Counted from the first letter of the stretch, positions 49,398 to 59,079 are shown. The stretch is DNA of 64,000 bases from Myxococcota bacterium (GCA_040387835.1 JAZKCZ010000001.1:186001-250000), one strand, 5' to 3'. A program made the numbers and translations. Notes: a model not told the origin generated them from the sequence alone.

Positions 49398-51395
49398 TTA
49401 AGACGGTTTTTCAAGCCCATTGAGCAGCTCTTGCTCTAAAGCTTTGATCTCATCTCTTAAAACAGCGGCATGTTCGAAATTCATCTGCTTAGCAGCAGCC
49501 TGCATGTCAGCTTTTGCTTTTTTAATGCGTTTTTCGATCTTGTCAGGTGCTAAGCCAGAGGGTTTTACCTTGGCTTCTTCTTCAACCATGAAGTGCTCTG
49601 AGAGCTGAGCAATGGCCTTTTGAATGCCTATAGGCGTGATGCCGTGCTCCTGGTTATACGCTTCTTGTTTCTCGCGGCGCCTTTTGGTTTCGGATATGGC
49701 TTTGGCCATGGAATCCGTCATGCGGTCCCCGTATAAAATCGCTTTGCCATTAACATGACGCGCAGCTCTGCCGATGGTTTGGATAAGGCCGGTGGCGGAT
49801 CTCAAAAATCCTTCTTTGTCAGCGTCTAAGATCGCCACCAGGGATACTTCGGGTAAATCCAGGCCCTCTCTCAGTAAGTTAATGCCGACCAAAACATTGT
49901 AATCTCCAGCTCTAAGCTGTCTTAAGATTTCAGTGCGCTCCAAGGTGTCAATATCGCTGTGCAGGTATTTGGCTTTGATGCCGACATCTTTTAGGTAATC
50001 GCTCAAATCTTCAGACAGCCTTTTGGTGAGTGTGGTGATCAATACTCGCTCGCCCGCTTCCACTCTAAGCTTAACTTCTTTGATGACGTCATCAACTTGG
50101 TTGCCTACAGGCCTGACTTCGACAATCGGATCGAGCAGTCCAGTCGGTCTGATAAGCTGCTCAGCAACAAACGGATCGCTTAAACCAAGCTCATATTGAG
50201 CAGGCGTCGCGGATACATAGATAACTTGGTTGGTTAAAGCGTTGAACTCTTGAAACTTAAGGGGCCTGTTATCCATGGCAGACGGCATGCGGAAACCGTG
50301 GCTGACCAGAGTGGTCTTGCGGGAGCGATCGCCTTCGTACATAGCACCCAATTGGGGAATGGTCTGATGGGACTCATCGATAAAGAGCAAAAAATCTCTT
50401 TGGAAGTAGTCCAATAGCGTAGGAGGCGGCTCGCCGGCACCTCTACCTGTCAGGTAGCGAGAGTAATTCTCGATGCCTTTACACATGCCAATGGTTTCGA
50501 GCATTTCCAGATCGAAGGTGGTGCGTTGTTCCAGGCGTTGTGCTTCCAAAATCAGGTTTTCGGAGCGCAGCTTTTGCAGTTGAAGTTGTAGTTCGCTCCG
50601 AATCAGCTTCATGGCTTTACGTGTGCGAATCTCGGGTGTGGCATAATGGCTGGCTGGCCAGAAGGTGACTTCTTGGACATTCTCCAGGACTTTGCCTCTT
50701 AAGGGATCGACCAGCGTAATTGACTCGATTTCGTCCCCGAAGAAAGCGATGCGGTAGGCGTGCTCGTCTTCGGTTGGCGGAAAGACTTCGACTGTATCTC
50801 CGCGTACCCGAAATGTACCGCGGGTGAACGCGATGTCGTTACGTTCGTACTGGCTTTCGATGAGCTGTCTTAAGAACGAGTCTCTGGATTGCTTACGGCC
50901 AACGGCCGCAAAGACAGTCATTTCTTCGTAGCTTTCTTTGCTTCCGATACCGTAAATGCAGCTGACAGACGCAACGACAATGACGTCATCGCGTTCCAGT
51001 AAAGACGTTGTAGCTCTATGGCGCATCTTATCGATAGTTTCGTTGATGGCACTGTCTTTTTCGATGTAAGTATCGGTCGAAGGTACGTAGGCCTCTGGCT
51101 GATAGTAGTCATAGTAGCTGACAAAATATTCGACCGCATTGTCTGGAAAAAATTGCTTAAATTCCTGGTAAAGCTGGGCTACCAGAGTTTTATTGTGAGC
51201 CAATACCAGAGTAGGTTTTTGCACCTGGGCAATAATATTCGCCATGGTGAAGGTTTTGCCAGAGCCGGTGACGCCTAACAAAGTTTGGTGCTTGTGGTTT
51301 TCTTTAATACCACGGCTTAATGCCTGAATCGCTTTGGGCTGATCCCCGGTTGGCTTGAAATCGGCGGCTAATTTAAAGGGCGACCTTAAACGCAT
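49398..51395 (-). CDS. uvrB: excinuclease ABC subunit B
   Basis: UvrB verifies DNA damage in nucleotide excision repair. The start [20 protein letters not shown] at 51395 matches the family; the in-frame extension to 51464 overlaps the preceding lipoprotein gene and is rejected. The helicase motifs are [15 protein letters not shown], the beta-hairpin [47 protein letters not shown] and [11 protein letters not shown]. The C-terminal UvrC-binding coiled coil ([20 protein letters not shown]) is intact. It lies within the rplY-trxB run. Confidence 0.96.
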   Translation of the reverse strand: MRLRSPFKLAADFKPTGDQPKAIQALSRGIKENHKHQTLLGVTGSGKTFTMANIIAQVQKPTLVLAHNKTLVAQLYQEFKQFFPDNAVEYFVSYYDYYQPEAYVPSTDTYIEKDSAINETIDKMRHRATTSLLERDDVIVVASVSCIYGIGSKESYEEMTVFAAVGRKQSRDSFLRQLIESQYERNDIAFTRGTFRVRGDTVEVFPPTEDEHAYRIAFFGDEIESITLVDPLRGKVLENVQEVTFWPASHYATPEIRTRKAMKLIRSELQLQLQKLRSENLILEAQRLEQRTTFDLEMLETIGMCKGIENYSRYLTGRGAGEPPPTLLDYFQRDFLLFIDESHQTIPQLGAMYEGDRSRKTTLVSHGFRMPSAMDNRPLKFQEFNALTNQVIYVSATPAQYELGLSDPFVAEQLIRPTGLLDPIVEVRPVGNQVDDVIKEVKLRVEAGERVLITTLTKRLSEDLSDYLKDVGIKAKYLHSDIDTLERTEILRQLRAGDYNVLVGINLLREGLDLPEVSLVAILDADKEGFLRSATGLIQTIGRAARHVNGKAILYGDRMTDSMAKAISETKRRREKQEAYNQEHGITPIGIQKAIAQLSEHFMVEEEAKVKPSGLAPDKIEKRIKKAKADMQAAAKQMNFEHAAVLRDEIKALEQELLNGLEKPS

Positions 51396-51771
51396 AATCC
51401 CTCGGACGCTCGCAGGAGGTGTCGGAGCATAGTTGCATTTTAAATATACCATGAACTGGGCCATGGCCGTTTTTAAGTTTGGCTTTCACTTCGAATGAAT
51501 CGCTGATGAGATGTCTGGCATCCCCCTGCGGGATGCTGGCTGGAGAAGCGAGTTCCCAGTTGTTTGTTTTATCGATTTGCAGCTCTACTGGCCTGCCCAC
51601 AGGCTCTCCAGGTGCGTAGGCATGCTTACCTGAGGGGAGCTTCACCAAAACGGTCAGCTCACTGGCGGTTGGGTTAAAGCGGTATTCAAGTAAAGAGTCT
51701 GACGTTGCTGCCGATTTGCAGCCGGATAAAGCAAGCAGGCTTAATAAAGCGGTGCAGGCGAGGGTTTTCAT
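51373..51771 (-). CDS. lipoprotein resembling the DsbD N-terminal domain
   Basis: The 132-residue lipoprotein (lipobox LLALSGC) has an immunoglobulin-like domain with [19 protein letters not shown] and a late cysteine pair [10 protein letters not shown]. This resembles the N-terminal, thiol-binding domain of DsbD-type thiol transporters (PF11412-like). It may accept electrons for periplasmic disulfide reduction, but no membrane DsbD is encoded nearby. It overlaps def upstream by four bases and uvrB by 23. Confidence 0.65.
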   Translation of the reverse strand: MKTLACTALLSLLALSGCKSAATSDSLLEYRFNPTASELTVLVKLPSGKHAYAPGEPVGRPVELQIDKTNNWELASPASIPQGDARHLISDSFEVKAKLKNGHGPVHGIFKMQLCSDTSCERPRDYAFKVAL

Positions 51772-52289
51772 GAATTTGCCTGAAGCTTAAGCATTTTCTT
51801 GCGAACCATGTCTTTTTTGAGCGAGCTTTGATAATCGATCCAGAGTTTGCCATCCAAATGGTCGGCTTCGTGTTGAAAACACCCGGACAGATAATCGAAT
51901 GCTTCACGCTCTTGCTGCACGCCGTTAATATCTAAATATCGCATAACAACGCGATAAGAACGCTTTACTTTGCCGCGCTCACCTGGAATGGAAAGGCAGC
52001 CTTCTTCCCAGGTAAACTCGCCTTCGCGAAAGATGAATTCTGGGTTGATAAAGGCCTCGGCTCCATTCGTGCCATTGCCGTCATTATGCTCGGGCGGAAT
52101 ATCAGCCATAAAAATACGCAGCGGCACCCCGATCTGCGGTGCAGCAAGACCAGCGCTGTTGCCGATCTCTTCCATTGTATCAATCATATCCTGAACCAAG
52201 GCCTTGATGGATTCGTCCACCTTCTCCACGGGCTTGGATATCTGAAGCAACTCTGGATCAGGCCAGATACGGATTCTTCGTGCTGTCAT
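51768..52289 (-). CDS. def: peptide deformylase
   Basis: Def removes the N-formyl group from nascent proteins. The three signature motifs are GNSAGLAAPQIGVP, EEGCLSIPG and the metal-binding QHEADHLDG (HEXXH variant HEADH). The 173-residue length is typical. The ATG at 52289 (MTARRIRIWPDPELL) is preferred to a TTG 13 codons upstream. The short linker and operon position with yggS, pth and rplY suggest translation-related co-expression. Confidence 0.95.
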   Translation of the reverse strand: MTARRIRIWPDPELLQISKPVEKVDESIKALVQDMIDTMEEIGNSAGLAAPQIGVPLRIFMADIPPEHNDGNGTNGAEAFINPEFIFREGEFTWEEGCLSIPGERGKVKRSYRVVMRYLDINGVQQEREAFDYLSGCFQHEADHLDGKLWIDYQSSLKKDMVRKKMLKLQANS

Positions 52290-52338
52290 ATGCCTATTTA
52301 ATGTATCGGATTTGAGTGCCTTGGGCAAGGGAGGCTGA

Positions 52339-52989
52339 CTATGACCTTTTGCTGAACAAAGCGGAGCCTATCCGCACCCAGGTCGCGCCATGCATAATGG
52401 CTTCTTCGTAATCCTCGCTCATTCCCATGGAGAGCTCTGGCCATTGCGAAGTCTGCAGCGCCTGCATTTGCGCAAACCAATAAGCAGGCGGATGGGGCGT
52501 TCCCAAAGGTAGGATAGCCATGAAGCCTTTAAGATCGAGCCTGGGTATGGACGCTATCGCATCTGCCATCTGTGCTAATTGCGAAACGGGCACACCACCG
52601 CGGTGAGGCTCTCCGCTTAGGTTTACTTGCAGCAAAACAGGCAGTCTAGAATGAGGCGTGTGTTTAGCTAAAAGCTCAGCGTGTTTTAAGTTGGCTAAGC
52701 TGTGAACCATGTCCGCTTGAGCGATTAACCTGATCTTGTTACTCTGAATCTGGCCAATAAAATGCCATCTAATATCTTTAAGTCTTTCTTTAAGTATATG
52801 TAGCTTAGCATCTAATTCTTCAGCATAATTTTCTCCAAAATCACGCTGACCAAGAGTGTAAAGGGCTTCGATTTTTTGGATTGGCTGGTTTTTAGATACC
52901 GCGAGCAATTTTACGCTGGTTAACGATCTTTGTGACTTTTGACAGGCCGCTTTAATTTGCTCGATGATGCGTTCCAAATCGTTTGGCAT
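52339..52989 (-). CDS. YggS/PLPBP-family PLP-binding protein
   Basis: The 216-residue protein belongs to the YggS (PLPBP) family that binds pyridoxal phosphate and helps vitamin B6 balance without known catalysis. The PLP-binding lysine lies in KLLAVSKNQPIQKIEALY, and RDFGENYAEELDAK, WHFIGQIQSNKI and the C-terminal LSMGMSEDYEEAIMHGATWV are typical. It starts two bases before the pth stop, within the rplY-pth run. Confidence 0.93.
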   Translation of the reverse strand: MPNDLERIIEQIKAACQKSQRSLTSVKLLAVSKNQPIQKIEALYTLGQRDFGENYAEELDAKLHILKERLKDIRWHFIGQIQSNKIRLIAQADMVHSLANLKHAELLAKHTPHSRLPVLLQVNLSGEPHRGGVPVSQLAQMADAIASIPRLDLKGFMAILPLGTPHPPAYWFAQMQALQTSQWPELSMGMSEDYEEAIMHGATWVRIGSALFSKRS

Positions 52990-52991
52990 AT

Positions 52992-53477
52992 CTAATTCTG
53001 AATCAATTTGATGGCTTGAGCAATCAAATCGGGCAGGGAGGCTTCTTCTTCTTTGGAGAAGTTTGACAGCACGTAGTCCGCGACCTGGCCTTTGTGCTCG
53101 GGCCGGCTAATGCCTATGCGGATTCGGCTAAATTCAGCTCCTAGGACCCTGGTGATGTCTCTCAGGCCGTTATGACCTGCGTGACCGCCGCCTTTTTTTT
53201 GGCGGACAGTGCCAAAGGATAGGTCTAGTTCATCATGTATGACTAAAATATCTTCGGGCTTGATTTTATGAAAGCTTGCAGCGGCTAAGACTGAATCGCC
53301 GGATTTATTCATAAAAGTTTGAGGCTTAAGATAAATAAACTGGCTGTCTTTGGCGTACAGGCCCGAAAAGCCTTTTTGAAAATTAAGGCCTAGAAAATCC
53401 AATACGCGAAAACCGACGTTGTGCCTGTTCTTCGCGTATATGTCGCCCGGGTTGCCGAGCCCCACGATGAGTTTCAT
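52992..53477 (-). CDS. pth: peptidyl-tRNA hydrolase
   Basis: Pth recycles tRNA from stalled peptidyl-tRNA. The catalytic residues are visible: Asn in VGLGNPGDIYAKNRHNVGF (with His20) and Asp in VIHDELDLSFGTV. The TFMNKSGDSV segment and GHNGLRDI are also present. At 161 residues it is shorter than the usual 185-195; the C-terminal helix appears trimmed. It follows rplY by 10 bases, a common bacterial pairing. Confidence 0.95.
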   Translation of the reverse strand: MKLIVGLGNPGDIYAKNRHNVGFRVLDFLGLNFQKGFSGLYAKDSQFIYLKPQTFMNKSGDSVLAAASFHKIKPEDILVIHDELDLSFGTVRQKKGGGHAGHNGLRDITRVLGAEFSRIRIGISRPEHKGQVADYVLSNFSKEEEASLPDLIAQAIKLIQN

Positions 53478-53487
53478 GGGTTATGTA

Positions 53488-54114
53488 TTAAGCAGCAGCA
53501 GGTGCGCCAGCTGGAGCAGCGCCAGCAGCAGGTGTTGCAGCGGCATCTTTGTCAGCGCGTGGCATTTTGATGGTGACGATTGGTTCAGAACCATCGATCG
53601 CCAATTCAACGCCTTGAGGCAGCTTTAAAAAGCTTGCTAAGGTTGAGCCAAAGTCCAGTTCAGTAATGTCCAAATCCAATTTAACTGGGATTTCAGCAGG
53701 CAAAACATTCACTGGAATCAAGTGATGTACTTGTTCCAACTGACCACCAGCAACCACGGCTTGGCTTTTACCGAACACGTTCAAAGGAACCATCGCTTTC
53801 ACTGGAACTTTAGGATCGATTTCAATGAAATCGATGTGCGTCAAGTTACGGCGAACCGGATCAATCTGCAAATCGCGAACCATAACGGTTTTTTGCGATT
53901 GGCCTTCAAGGTTCAAGTGGATTAAAATATTGCGTTTCAAAGGGCTCAAAAGCATCTTCGAAGTCACTTTGGGATCAATAGCAACGCCTAAGGTTTGAAC
54001 ACCTTTTCCATAGACCACGCCGGGAATTTGGCCAGCTTGGCGCAAACGGCGGGCAGGGCCTTTGCCATGAGAGTCGCGGATGGATCCGATAAGTTCATTG
54101 ATGGGATTGGACAT
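53488..54114 (-). CDS. rplY: 50S ribosomal protein L25 (Ctc-type)
   Basis: L25 binds 5S rRNA. The 208-residue protein is the long Ctc form: residues 1-95 form the L25 domain (ARRLRQAGQIPGVVYGKGVQ) and 100-185 the TL5/beta domain (PVKAMVPLNVFGKSQAVV). An Ala/Pro-rich low-complexity tail follows. The ATG at 54114 is preceded by a promoter whose -10 box ends eight bases upstream and by no ribosome binding site. It is the first gene of the minus-strand run to trxB. Confidence 0.95.
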   Translation of the reverse strand: MSNPINELIGSIRDSHGKGPARRLRQAGQIPGVVYGKGVQTLGVAIDPKVTSKMLLSPLKRNILIHLNLEGQSQKTVMVRDLQIDPVRRNLTHIDFIEIDPKVPVKAMVPLNVFGKSQAVVAGGQLEQVHHLIPVNVLPAEIPVKLDLDITELDFGSTLASFLKLPQGVELAIDGSEPIVTIKMPRADKDAAATPAAGAAPAGAPAAA

Positions 54115-54122
54115 AAGGCGGT

Positions 54123-54172
54123 TCTATAGCAGTTTGGGATTCAATGACAAGAGGGCGTTTTTATTCTAAAAT
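54123..54172. promoter_or_regulatory. overlapping divergent promoters for rplY and the amidotransferase gene
   Basis: On the minus strand TTGTCA (54145-54150), 16 bases and TATAGA (54123-54128) drive rplY (ATG at 54114). On the plus strand ATGACA (54144-54149), 17 bases and TAAAAT (54167-54172) drive the amidotransferase gene (ATG at 54180). The two -35 hexamers overlap by five bases. Both ATGs lie seven or eight bases from the -10 box with no Shine-Dalgarno sequence. Confidence 0.7.
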
Positions 54173-54179
54173 ACTTCTT

Positions 54180-54941
54180 ATGAGTAACTCTAAGGCGCCA
54201 GTTGTGGGCATTACCACTGTTCAAACTTCGATTAACTCCGGAGATTTTCACAAACCGGTGGTTTTGGTTAATCAAGCTTATGTGAATTTGGTCGCGGATT
54301 TTGGTGCCATACCGGTCTTAGTTACTGAAAATGAAGCGATTGTGGAGCGCTTAGACGCCTTGCTGATTATTGGCGGCCAAGACATGGATCCGGCATTTTG
54401 GCATGCGAAGCAGGAAGTCGATTATCAAGCGATACCGGGCGTCGGTAAACGATTTTGCAGGCCACTGGATTACGCGCCTAACAGGAAAAGAGACCAGTTC
54501 GAGCTGGCTTTATATCAAGCGGCTAAAAGCAAAAAAATCCCGATTTTTGGGATTTGTAGAGGCCTTCAGCTAATTAATATTGCTGAAGGTGGAACGCTAC
54601 ATCAAGAGCTGCCCGAGTCGAATATTCAGCATGAAACCGGACCCGATGGCACGACGCAATGTCACTTTATTAATATTGATCCAAATTCATATGCCCATGA
54701 GTTGATGCAGGTCACAAGTTACACGATGTCATCCCGGCATCATCAAGGCATTGATCGGTTGGCTAAGAATCTTAAAGCCACCGCGTGGTCCGAAGACGGC
54801 CTTATAGAAATGATTGAACAAGTAGATTCCGAAAACTGGATGATGGCGGTTCAAGGCCATATTGAAACCACCCGGGTCAATTTTCCGCTTTATGACAGAT
54901 TGATGGAAGCGTTTATTGAGCGCGCTCGCTTAACCCACTAG
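54180..54941 (+). CDS. gamma-glutamyl-gamma-aminobutyrate hydrolase-like class I amidotransferase
   Basis: The 253-residue protein resembles peptidase C26/PuuD. The catalytic Cys is in FGICRGLQLINIAEGG, the oxyanion region LLIIGGQDMDPAFW, and a His is in SSRHHQGIDRL. The glutaminase fold is complete. Relatives hydrolyse gamma-glutamyl compounds such as gamma-glutamyl-GABA. It starts at ATG 54180 under its own predicted leaderless promoter. The 3' end overlaps the convergent AAA_14 gene by 12 bases. The nearby gene set does not contain a putrescine pathway, so substrate is open. Confidence 0.85.
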   Translation: MSNSKAPVVGITTVQTSINSGDFHKPVVLVNQAYVNLVADFGAIPVLVTENEAIVERLDALLIIGGQDMDPAFWHAKQEVDYQAIPGVGKRFCRPLDYAPNRKRDQFELALYQAAKSKKIPIFGICRGLQLINIAEGGTLHQELPESNIQHETGPDGTTQCHFINIDPNSYAHELMQVTSYTMSSRHHQGIDRLAKNLKATAWSEDGLIEMIEQVDSENWMMAVQGHIETTRVNFPLYDRLMEAFIERARLTH

Positions 54942-56105
54942 CAGTGGAGTTTCCTGCCATGGAATGGCTGTGACCCGTTTAGAGATTTGATAGGCTCTTT
55001 CAGTTCGGCAAATAATGTAGCCTTTTGAACTGCTGGGATATTCATCCAAGAAGACTTCCAAATGTTTGGCGTCTTTTTCGGTTGGCGCAGATGAATATTT
55101 CACCTCAATAGGTGTGTAGCTGTTGTTTTGTGTGATAATCCAGTCGACTTCCGGGCCATCTGGGTCCCGCCAGAACTGAATCTTTGTAGGTGTGTCTGCA
55201 AATCTTGCGCAGCGAATTAGCTCGAGGCCTACCCATTGCTCGAACAAATGCCCCAGATGCTTATCCGGCAGGGCGGTGCCCTCTTTGGCTGCTGCTCTGC
55301 GCATACCCAGATCGAAGAACAAAAATTTATCAGAACGAGTCAGTTTTTTCCTGGTCTTTGAAACCATTAATGGCTCAATGCGCTCTAAAATTAAGCAGTC
55401 TTGCAGAACCTGATAATAAGAGGCGATGGTTGAATTGGCGACGTTGATTTCGGACGATAGCTTGTTGAAGTTTAGAATATGGCCGGATTCGGAAGCGGCA
55501 AGTTCTAAAAAGCGTGAAAAGTGGGAAAGGTTTCGAACCACAGCTTCCGAACGGATTTCGTCTTCTAAATAAGTCTCGACATAAGAAGTTAAGTCGAGAT
55601 TTTGATCGATAAGGTTTGTTTGAAGCACGATGCCTGGCATGCTCCCATAAAGCAGGAGCTGTTCTAGATTTTGCTTGCCCATGGGAGTTTCTTGAAGTGT
55701 GAGAGGGTCCAAGTGAAATACCGCGACTCGTCCAGGCAATAAGTTGGCCTTTTGCTTTCTAAGCTTTCTTGCTGAAGAGCCGGTTAATATGAACTGAGCG
55801 ATGCCAGAATCATGTAAATCCTGCGCGATATCCAATAGCTCGGGAACTTTCTGTACCTCATCGATAAAAACCAGAAGCTTTTTTTGTTCTCTGGCGCGCA
55901 GCTCTAGGATTTCTTTCTCTAAAAGGCCGGGATCTTTCTCGTAGCGCTGCCTTAACGCAGGTTTTATGAGTGAAAGCGAAAGATCGGATGGTATGGCCTT
56001 AATTAATGTGGTTTTTCCTACCTGGCGGGCGCCAAGCAGCAAGATGCTTTTGCCGCGAGCTAACGCCCTTTCGATTTGCGGATATATTTGTCTCTGTATA
56101 AGCAT
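54930..56105 (-). CDS. AAA_14/DUF4143 ATPase
   Basis: The 391-residue protein is an orphan ATPase with an N-terminal AAA_14 domain and a C-terminal DUF4143 domain. Walker A is LLGARQVGKTTLIKA, Walker B LLVFIDEVQKVPELL, and the sensor FILTGSSARKLRKQK. Near the end GPEVDWIITQ and PIEVKYS form a D-x-ExK arrangement of PD-(D/E)XK nucleases, which is inference. The gene is preceded by 31-bp repeats covering its promoter. The family is widely scattered in bacteria and of unknown role, with scattered distribution hinting at lateral transfer. Confidence 0.85.
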   Translation of the reverse strand: MLIQRQIYPQIERALARGKSILLLGARQVGKTTLIKAIPSDLSLSLIKPALRQRYEKDPGLLEKEILELRAREQKKLLVFIDEVQKVPELLDIAQDLHDSGIAQFILTGSSARKLRKQKANLLPGRVAVFHLDPLTLQETPMGKQNLEQLLLYGSMPGIVLQTNLIDQNLDLTSYVETYLEDEIRSEAVVRNLSHFSRFLELAASESGHILNFNKLSSEINVANSTIASYYQVLQDCLILERIEPLMVSKTRKKLTRSDKFLFFDLGMRRAAAKEGTALPDKHLGHLFEQWVGLELIRCARFADTPTKIQFWRDPDGPEVDWIITQNNSYTPIEVKYSSAPTEKDAKHLEVFLDEYPSSSKGYIICRTERAYQISKRVTAIPWQETPLLVG

Positions 56106-56115
56106 TTATATTGGC

Positions 56116-56144
56116 ATAATTGCCGAAAATTAAGCGCGAGTCAA
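56116..56144 (-). promoter_or_regulatory. promoter of the AAA_14 gene inside the repeats
   Basis: Minus-strand TTGACT (56139-56144), a 17-base spacer and AATTAT (56116-56121) lie within the first 31-bp repeat and end ten bases before the ATG at 56105. There is no Shine-Dalgarno sequence. The near-palindrome TTGGCATAATTGCCGAA overlaps the -10. Confidence 0.5.
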
Positions 56145-56212
56145 CAATATTCGCCGAAAACGGAGCGTTAATCTTCAATATTCGCCGAAAATTGAGCTTA
56201 GGCTAGCTTTTG
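56120..56212. repeat. three 31-bp direct repeats upstream of the AAA_14 gene
   Basis: The sequences T(T/C)GCCGAAAA at 56120, 56151 and 56182 are spaced exactly 31 bases apart. Flanking positions are also similar (AAAATTAAGC, AAAACGGAGC, AAAATTGAGC; TCAACAATAT, TCTTCAATAT), with the third copy fading into the end of the GAF gene. The 31-base period is about three helical turns, so proteins bound to each copy would face the same side. They cover and extend upstream of the AAA_14 promoter. They are too few and too even for a CRISPR array. Confidence 0.7.
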
Positions 56213-56856
56213 CCGTAATTTTTTGCGCAATTAGGACACATGGCATGGCTAACTGGCACAGATTTGGACACGTAATCGGCTAATGGAGTCCAGGAACTAT
56301 CTGGATTTCGAATACTTCTGCACCACGCGCACATGGGAAGTAAGTTTTCGAGAGCATTTAACTCCTTAAGCAACCGGCGATGCTCAAGATGGGTAACCAC
56401 CGCTTTTTGAAGGACATTGAGCGCGTTCATTTGAAGCGGCGTCAACTTTTTAGGACGTGTATCCACCACGCATAGCGAGCCTAAAGCTGCGCCATTCTCC
56501 ACGATTAAAGGCGCGCCAGCGTAAAAGCGGATGCCTGGATTGGTTGCGACATAAGGATTGTCTGAGAATCTTGAATCTTTTTGTGCATCTTCAACCAACA
56601 AGATATCTTTTTGCAGAATGGTATGCGCGCAAAATGTGACATCCCGATCTGATTCTGTTTGATCTAAGCCTACTTTGGAAACGAGCCAGCCTTTATGCTC
56701 ACCCAGCAAAGTGATGGTGCTCATGGGCGTATCGCAGATCGCGGCAGCGAGCTGAGTAAAGGCATCCAAAGTTGCATCTGAGTCCAGCCCCAAGATTTGG
56801 TATTCTTGGAGCGTTTTTAAACGTTCAGCTTCGTTGGCGGGCAAAGGGGCTTTCAT
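56203..56856 (-). CDS. GAF-domain protein with C-terminal zinc-finger-like motif
   Basis: The 217-residue protein is a single GAF domain (residues about 15-165). FTQLAAAICDTPMSTITLLG, DVTFCAHTILQKDILLVED and FYAGAPLIVENGAALGSLCV are typical of the adenylyl-cyclase/phytochrome type. A C-terminal module reads LPMCAWCRSIRN and MCPNCAKNY, the CxxC pair found at the end of many sensor proteins and response regulators. Ligand unknown. It follows aconitase after 36 bases on the same strand, and its 3' end touches the 31-bp repeats. Confidence 0.85.
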   Translation of the reverse strand: MKAPLPANEAERLKTLQEYQILGLDSDATLDAFTQLAAAICDTPMSTITLLGEHKGWLVSKVGLDQTESDRDVTFCAHTILQKDILLVEDAQKDSRFSDNPYVATNPGIRFYAGAPLIVENGAALGSLCVVDTRPKKLTPLQMNALNVLQKAVVTHLEHRRLLKELNALENLLPMCAWCRSIRNPDSSWTPLADYVSKSVPVSHAMCPNCAKNYGKS

Positions 56857-56892
56857 GGACTAAGCATAGCACTTTGACAGGGGTCGAGTGGT

Positions 56893-59049
56893 TTAGTGCC
56901 CTACGTAATTCAGAGCCGAGCCCGCTTTAAACCACTTGATCTGCTCTTCAGACATCGTGTGTTTGCAAGGAATTGGAACGTCATTTATTAACACTTCCAC
57001 TTCTTTGCCGGGGCTTAAATTAGCTAAGCCTCGGATGCTGATTTTATCCGATTCACCGATTCTTTCATAATCAGCCGGATTGACAAAGGTCAGCGGCAAG
57101 ATGCCGTGTTTTTTGAGGTTCGCTTCATGGATACGAGCGAAGCTTCGGGTGATAATGACTTTGCAGCCTAGGTATCTGGGCTGCATGGCGGCATGTTCAC
57201 GGCTGGAGCCTTCGCCGAAATTTTCATCTCCGATGACGCACCAATCTTGACCGGCATCCTTATATCTCCGGGCTTGTTCGGGGAAAGCGCCGAGGGAGCC
57301 TTTGCCGGCTTCTCCGCTGAATGCGTTGATGGCGCCAATATAGGTATTATTAGATATTTTATCTAAATGTCCTCGGAACTGAAGCCATTGGCCAGCTGGG
57401 GAGATATGGTCCGTGGTGCATTTCCCCTTGGTTTTGAGCAGAATCGGAAGGCTTAGGAAATCTTGACCGCTCCATCGTGGGAAAGGCATGAGTAGCGCTA
57501 GGCGTCCCGATTCGGGTGATACTTTGACTTCGATGCTCGAGCCATCAGCTACAGGGGCGATAAACCCCGAACGATTGACCTGAAAGCCTTGACTCGGCAG
57601 TTGGTCGCCTGTGGGGACCGGAAGACCTTTAGTCGGATCAACATCCAGCGATCCGGCAATGGCAAATGCTGTGACAATCTCAGGACTTGCTAAGAAGGAG
57701 AGGGTGGCCGCGTTACCATCATTTCGACCAGGAAAGTTCCGGTTGTAAGAGCTGATGATAGAGTTGACTTGTCCGCGCTGGATGCTGGGGCGATTCCATT
57801 GACCAATACAAGGGCCGCAAGCGTTGGCTAAAACCACGCCTCCAAATGCTTCTAGAGTATGAAGCTGACCGTCTCGTGCAATGGTCGCTTGAACGGTTTC
57901 ACTGCCTGGAGTGATGTAAAACGGGATATTTGCTTTGACGCCACCTTTGGTTGCAGCTTTGGCAATGGACGCCGCTCGGTCAATATCTTCGTAAGAGCTG
58001 TTGGTGCAGCTGCCGATCAACGCGGCGGTGGGAACGGCCGGGTAGCCTTCGGTTTGAACGGCTTTGATAAACTCGGATAGGGGCCTTGATAAATCTGGGC
58101 TGTGAGGGCCGACCACATGAGGCTCCAAGGTATTCAAATCGATTTCTACCACTCGGTCGAAGTATTTTTCGGGATCCGAGAGCACTTCGGGGTCTGCTTG
58201 TAGGTGGTCTTTTTCCAAATCAGCTTGGTCTGCCACTTGAGCTCTGCCGGTGGCTCTTAAATAGGCTGACATTGCGGAGTCGTAAGGAAATACGGAAGTT
58301 GTTGCGCCATGCTCTGCGCCCATGTTGCAGATGGTGCCTTTGCCAGTGGCAGAGATGCTTTCACAGCCATCACCAAAGAACTCGACAATATGGCCTGTGC
58401 CGCCCTTGACGGTTAAGATGCCCATAAGTTTCAAAATAACATCTTTGGGAGATGCCCAGCCTTGCAGTTTGCCGGTAAGCTTGACCCCTATAACGCCTGG
58501 CCAGTTCATGTTGAAGGCTTGGCCGGTCATGACATCTACGGCATCTGCGCCGCCTACACCGATGGCGATCATGCCTAGGCCGCCTGCATTGGGGGTGTGG
58601 GAGTCCGTGCCGAGCATCATCCCGCCTGGAAAGGCGTAGTTTTCTAAGACGACTTGATGGATAATTCCAGAGCCAGGCTTCCAAAAATCAATGCCGTATT
58701 TTTGGCTGGAGGAGCTTAAAAATTCATAAACTTCGAAATTGGATTTGAACGCTGCGGGAAGGTCCGTTTCAGCTCCTTTTTCAGCCTGGATTAAATGGTC
58801 GCAATGAACACTGCTGGGCACTTGGACTCTGGGCTGGCCAGCGGTCATGAACTGCAATACTGCCATTTGAGCGGTAGCATCTTGCATGGCTACGCGATCT
58901 GGGTAGAAATTAGCGTAAGAATACCTGCGCTTTAAAGGCGCGCCATCTTCATCGCATACCTTTTTCATGTGAGAAGCTAAGATTTTCTCAGCGAAGGTAA
59001 GTGAGCGTCCAAATGCTTGTCGAGCGTCAGCAATTTTTTGTGCATCCAT
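56893..59049 (-). CDS. aconitate hydratase (mitochondrial-type)
   Basis: The 718-residue enzyme isomerises citrate to isocitrate in the TCA cycle using a [4Fe-4S] cluster. Cluster cysteines lie in [11 protein letters not shown] and [12 protein letters not shown]. The [17 protein letters not shown] loop and the swivel-domain [17 protein letters not shown] are intact. Sequence is of the mitochondrial (ACO2-like) type rather than AcnA or AcnB. The ATG at 59049 is preferred over an in-frame TTG 18 bases upstream. It diverges from typA with about 70 bases between. Confidence 0.93.
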   Translation of the reverse strand: MDAQKIADARQAFGRSLTFAEKILASHMKKVCDEDGAPLKRRYSYANFYPDRVAMQDATAQMAVLQFMTAGQPRVQVPSSVHCDHLIQAEKGAETDLPAAFKSNFEVYEFLSSSSQKYGIDFWKPGSGIIHQVVLENYAFPGGMMLGTDSHTPNAGGLGMIAIGVGGADAVDVMTGQAFNMNWPGVIGVKLTGKLQGWASPKDVILKLMGILTVKGGTGHIVEFFGDGCESISATGKGTICNMGAEHGATTSVFPYDSAMSAYLRATGRAQVADQADLEKDHLQADPEVLSDPEKYFDRVVEIDLNTLEPHVVGPHSPDLSRPLSEFIKAVQTEGYPAVPTAALIGSCTNSSYEDIDRAASIAKAATKGGVKANIPFYITPGSETVQATIARDGQLHTLEAFGGVVLANACGPCIGQWNRPSIQRGQVNSIISSYNRNFPGRNDGNAATLSFLASPEIVTAFAIAGSLDVDPTKGLPVPTGDQLPSQGFQVNRSGFIAPVADGSSIEVKVSPESGRLALLMPFPRWSGQDFLSLPILLKTKGKCTTDHISPAGQWLQFRGHLDKISNNTYIGAINAFSGEAGKGSLGAFPEQARRYKDAGQDWCVIGDENFGEGSSREHAAMQPRYLGCKVIITRSFARIHEANLKKHGILPLTFVNPADYERIGESDKISIRGLANLSPGKEVEVLINDVPIPCKHTMSEEQIKWFKAGSALNYVGH

Positions 59050-59079
59050 GACGCCGATGCCTACCAAGAACCGGGCCGA

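Noticed and set aside
53488-53540. Repeat-like GCAGCAGCAGG run at the rplY end
   Set aside because: It is the codon-level low complexity of an Ala/Pro-rich tail, not a separate repeat element.
32496-56128. Shared 14-mer TTGGCATAATTGCC at 32500-32513 (minus) and 56111-56124 (plus)
   Set aside because: A shared 14-mer between two sites in 64 kb is expected by chance several times; one copy is within the PilZ start and need not be regulatory.
54930-56202. AAA_14 gene as part of a toxin-antitoxin pair
   Set aside because: No second small gene lies beside it; only repeats and a GAF gene are adjacent.
56120-56212. 31-bp repeats as a CRISPR array
   Set aside because: Only three copies, period equals the repeat itself with no distinct spacers, and no cas genes nearby.
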